Shown here piece after piece: positions 13,842 to 15,131 of a stretch of DNA of 15,131 nt. The notes below the pieces were generated by a model that was not told the origin of the DNA, ran no database searches, and was given only the letters and a program-made list of their open reading frames with translations. Each line of letters opens with the position of its first letter. Within the stretch, counting starts at the first letter, position 1. This DNA comes from COMBO-56-21 sp038852315 (GTDB lineage Archaea; Thermoplasmatota; Thermoplasmata; UBA10834), in the NCBI GenBank assembly GCA_038852315.1, contig JAWCKF010000035.1:1-15131 (forward strand), read 5' to 3'. The position numbers were made by a program, and so were the translations under genes.

Positions 13842-13930
13842 GATGGCCTGTGATAGAATGGTCCGCCCAAAGACGTTGATGTCACTGCTCCCCGCCAGGC
13901 ACGGGTCAGCAGCTTTGTAGGTGGGTCAAT

Positions 13931-13938
13931 ACTTAATA
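13931..13938 (+). promoter_or_regulatory. TATA box of the porGDA operon
   Basis: ACTTAATA predicts a transcript start near 13961. That places GTG 13959 at the very start of the RNA, and TTG 13974 about 13 bases inside it with GGTG (13962-13965) as a possible ribosome-binding site. Confidence 0.5.
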
Positions 13939-13958
13939 CGTCCGAGCGCTAATACATC

Positions 13959-14528
13959 GTGTGGTGTACCTCGTTGATTGAGGTCAGGTTCCATGGAAGG
14001 GGCGGCCAGGGCGTAGTGGTCGCCTCTGAGGTCCTGGCCAGGGCGGCGTTTAGGATGGGACTCGAGGTCTCGTCCTTCCCTTTCTTCGGAGTCGAAAGGA
14101 GGGGCGCACCTGTCACCGCATACGCGAGGATCGACAGCAAGCCCATCAGGATAAGGTCGAGCATATACGAGCCGGACTATGTCGTCGTGCTTGACTCAGG
14201 CCTTCTGAAAGCGGTCAACGTCATCGAGGGATTGAAGCCCGGGGGCAGGGTACTCGTGAACTTCCCCGACGGGCGGGAACTCGATGGTCTGCCCAATAGC
14301 TTCAGAAGATTCAGGATAGATGCTACTGCCATAGCCGCTGCCCACGGGATAGGCTCGCTCACGGCCCCGATAGTTAACACGGCCATCATGGGAGGCTTCG
14401 CGAAGATGTGCGAAGTCGTCTCTCTCGATTCGATCCTCGAGAGCATACGCGAGCTCGCCCCGTCCAAGAAGGAGGAGAACGTTGCAGCCGCGAGGGAGGC
14501 GTACGAGAAGACTTCCGAGGTCATATGA
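13959..14528 (+). CDS. porG: 2-oxoacid:ferredoxin oxidoreductase, gamma subunit
   Basis: Gamma subunit of the pyruvate (or related 2-oxoacid) ferredoxin oxidoreductase, which oxidises a 2-oxoacid with CoA and passes electrons to ferredoxin. The family N-terminus (IEVRFHGRGGQGVVVAS), the FFGVERRGAPVTAYARI region and the VNTAIMGGFAKM motif are clear. GTG 13959 gives 189 residues; TTG 13974 would give the more usual opening MIEVRFHGRGGQG and has GGTG 8 bases upstream, so the true start may be 15 bases later. porD starts within its stop codon (ATGA overlap). Substrate type (pyruvate, 2-oxoisovalerate or other) cannot be read from this subunit. Confidence 0.93.
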   Translation: MWCTSLIEVRFHGRGGQGVVVASEVLARAAFRMGLEVSSFPFFGVERRGAPVTAYARIDSKPIRIRSSIYEPDYVVVLDSGLLKAVNVIEGLKPGGRVLVNFPDGRELDGLPNSFRRFRIDATAIAAAHGIGSLTAPIVNTAIMGGFAKMCEVVSLDSILESIRELAPSKKEENVAAAREAYEKTSEVI

Positions 14529-14800
14529 TGACGAAGCCATACGATGAGTTGCCGCTGACACCGATATCCGACACCCCCAGCACTGTCAACATGACTGGTC
14601 TTTGGAGGGTCCTCAGGCCAGTGGTCGATAGGTCCAAGTGCAAAAGGTGTACGATATGCTGGAAGTTCTGCCCTGACGCAGCGATCGTGCTTGTCGACGG
14701 CATCCCACAGGTCAATCTCGATTACTGCAAGGGGTGCGGAATCTGCGCCCACGAGTGCCCGTCGAAGTGTATAGTGATGGTCAAGGAGGGTCTCGAGTGA
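14525..14800 (+). CDS. porD: 2-oxoacid:ferredoxin oxidoreductase, delta subunit (2x[4Fe-4S])
   Basis: Ferredoxin-like electron-transfer subunit of 91 residues. Two cluster motifs are intact: Cys39-x2-Cys42-x2-Cys45-x3-Cys49-Pro and Cys68-x2-Cys71-x2-Cys74-x3-Cys78-Pro. The N-terminal ~35 residues (PLTPISDTPS...MTGLWRVLRPVVD) are typical of the delta subunit. Tandem ATGs lie at 14525 and 14528; GAGGT (14517-14521) is 3 and 6 bases away, so 14528 is equally or more likely. A frame continuing upstream to 14408 is ignored because it runs inside porG. The last bases overlap the porA start (GTGA). Confidence 0.93.
   Translation: MMTKPYDELPLTPISDTPSTVNMTGLWRVLRPVVDRSKCKRCTICWKFCPDAAIVLVDGIPQVNLDYCKGCGICAHECPSKCIVMVKEGLE
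14784..14789 (+). promoter_or_regulatory. Strong ribosome-binding site of porA
   Basis: AGGAGG lies 7 bases before GTG 14797, within the end of porD, and supports that non-ATG start. Confidence 0.6.
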
Positions 14801-15131
14801 AGACGGTGATGACCGGGAACTACGCTTCTGCGTACGGTGCGAAGCTCTCCAGGGCGGAAGTGATAGCCGCTTACCCGATAACACCTCAGACATCGATAGT
14901 CGAAAAGCTCGCCGATTTCATCTCCTCGGGCGAGCTCAAGGCCGCCTTCATACCTGTGGAGAGCGAGCACAGTGCCATGGCGGCCTGCATCGCCGCGGAG
15001 ACCGCTGGCGCGCGCACATACACGGCTACAAGCTCCCACGGTCTGACGCTGATGCACGAGGTGCTCATATGGGCGTCTGGCGCACGGCTGCCCATAGTCA
15101 TGACGAACGTGAGCAGGGCGATGGCACCCCC
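14797..15131 (+). CDS. porA: 2-oxoacid:ferredoxin oxidoreductase, alpha subunit (partial)
   Basis: N-terminal 111 residues of the alpha subunit; the gene continues beyond the right edge. Recognisable features are GNYASAYGAKLSRAEVIAAYPITPQT (a family-typical opening with the YPITPQT phrase, near 7-32), VESEHSAMAACIAAETAGAR (near 55-74) and ATSSHGLTLMHEVL. GTG 14797 overlaps the porD stop (GTGA) and has AGGAGG in front. The beta (thiamine-diphosphate) subunit would be expected next but is outside the window. Confidence 0.93.
   Translation, partial: MKTVMTGNYASAYGAKLSRAEVIAAYPITPQTSIVEKLADFISSGELKAAFIPVESEHSAMAACIAAETAGARTYTATSSHGLTLMHEVLIWASGARLPIVMTNVSRAMAP

Noticed and set aside
14177..14893. 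A 238-codon minus-strand frame
   Set aside because: It is antisense to porG, porD and porA, which have clear family motifs and overlapping start/stop codons.
1..15131. CRISPR array, insertion sequence or prophage block
   Set aside because: No regularly spaced repeats, no transposase, and no capsid or packaging gene. The recombinase stands alone next to core genes.

Overview
The window looks archaeal and chromosomal. The diagnostic genes are a clamp-loader large subunit (RFC-L), a wyosine-pathway radical-SAM enzyme (Taw1), the beta-CASP/KH transcription-termination nuclease (aCPSF1/FttA), a 20S proteasome beta subunit, and a 2-oxoacid:ferredoxin oxidoreductase operon. TATA boxes sit about 26-28 bases before several start codons, so several transcripts look leaderless. 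The Thermoplasma-like beta subunit, the response regulator followed by a DUF835 gene, and the FlaI/TadA-type pilus locus suggest a euryarchaeon, perhaps Thermoplasmatota. That rank is inference.

Layout. 1-393: no gene, but several inverted repeats. 394-1053: short tyrosine recombinase, followed by an AT-rich inverted repeat. 1200-3528: rfcL and taw1, probably one transcript. 3531-6151 (minus): psmB, then aCPSF1/FttA. 6222-6511: no gene. 6512-7454: CheY-like receiver overlapping a DUF835 gene that is broken into several frames. 7443-11508 (minus): a Cys-rich protein, a FlaI/TadA-like ATPase and a FlaJ/TadC-like membrane protein. 11610-12574 (plus, divergent): two pilin-like proteins with single N-terminal membrane helices; the second carries an apparent frameshift. 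12571-12912 (minus): zinc-ribbon membrane protein. 13004-13210: small four-Cys protein. 13227-13311 (minus): tRNA-Leu(UAG). 13345-13809 (minus): COG1325-type protein. 13959-15131: porG-porD-porA, the last running off the edge.

How they work together. The ATPase and membrane platform would assemble a surface filament or secretion apparatus from the divergent pilin-like proteins. The receiver/DUF835 pair sits tail-to-tail with it and might feed signals to it, but this rests on position alone. The por genes would form a pyruvate- or 2-oxoacid-oxidising enzyme that makes acyl-CoA and reduced ferredoxin.

The most notable observation is that disruptions cluster in the pilus/signalling block. The Cys-rich domain and the ATPase are in one continuous reading frame split by a single TGA. 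The second pilin-like gene and the DUF835 gene regain sensible protein only if bases are added or removed. Flanking housekeeping genes are intact. Either this block is decaying, or it has local consensus errors, or (for the TGA) two proteins are made where relatives appear to have one.
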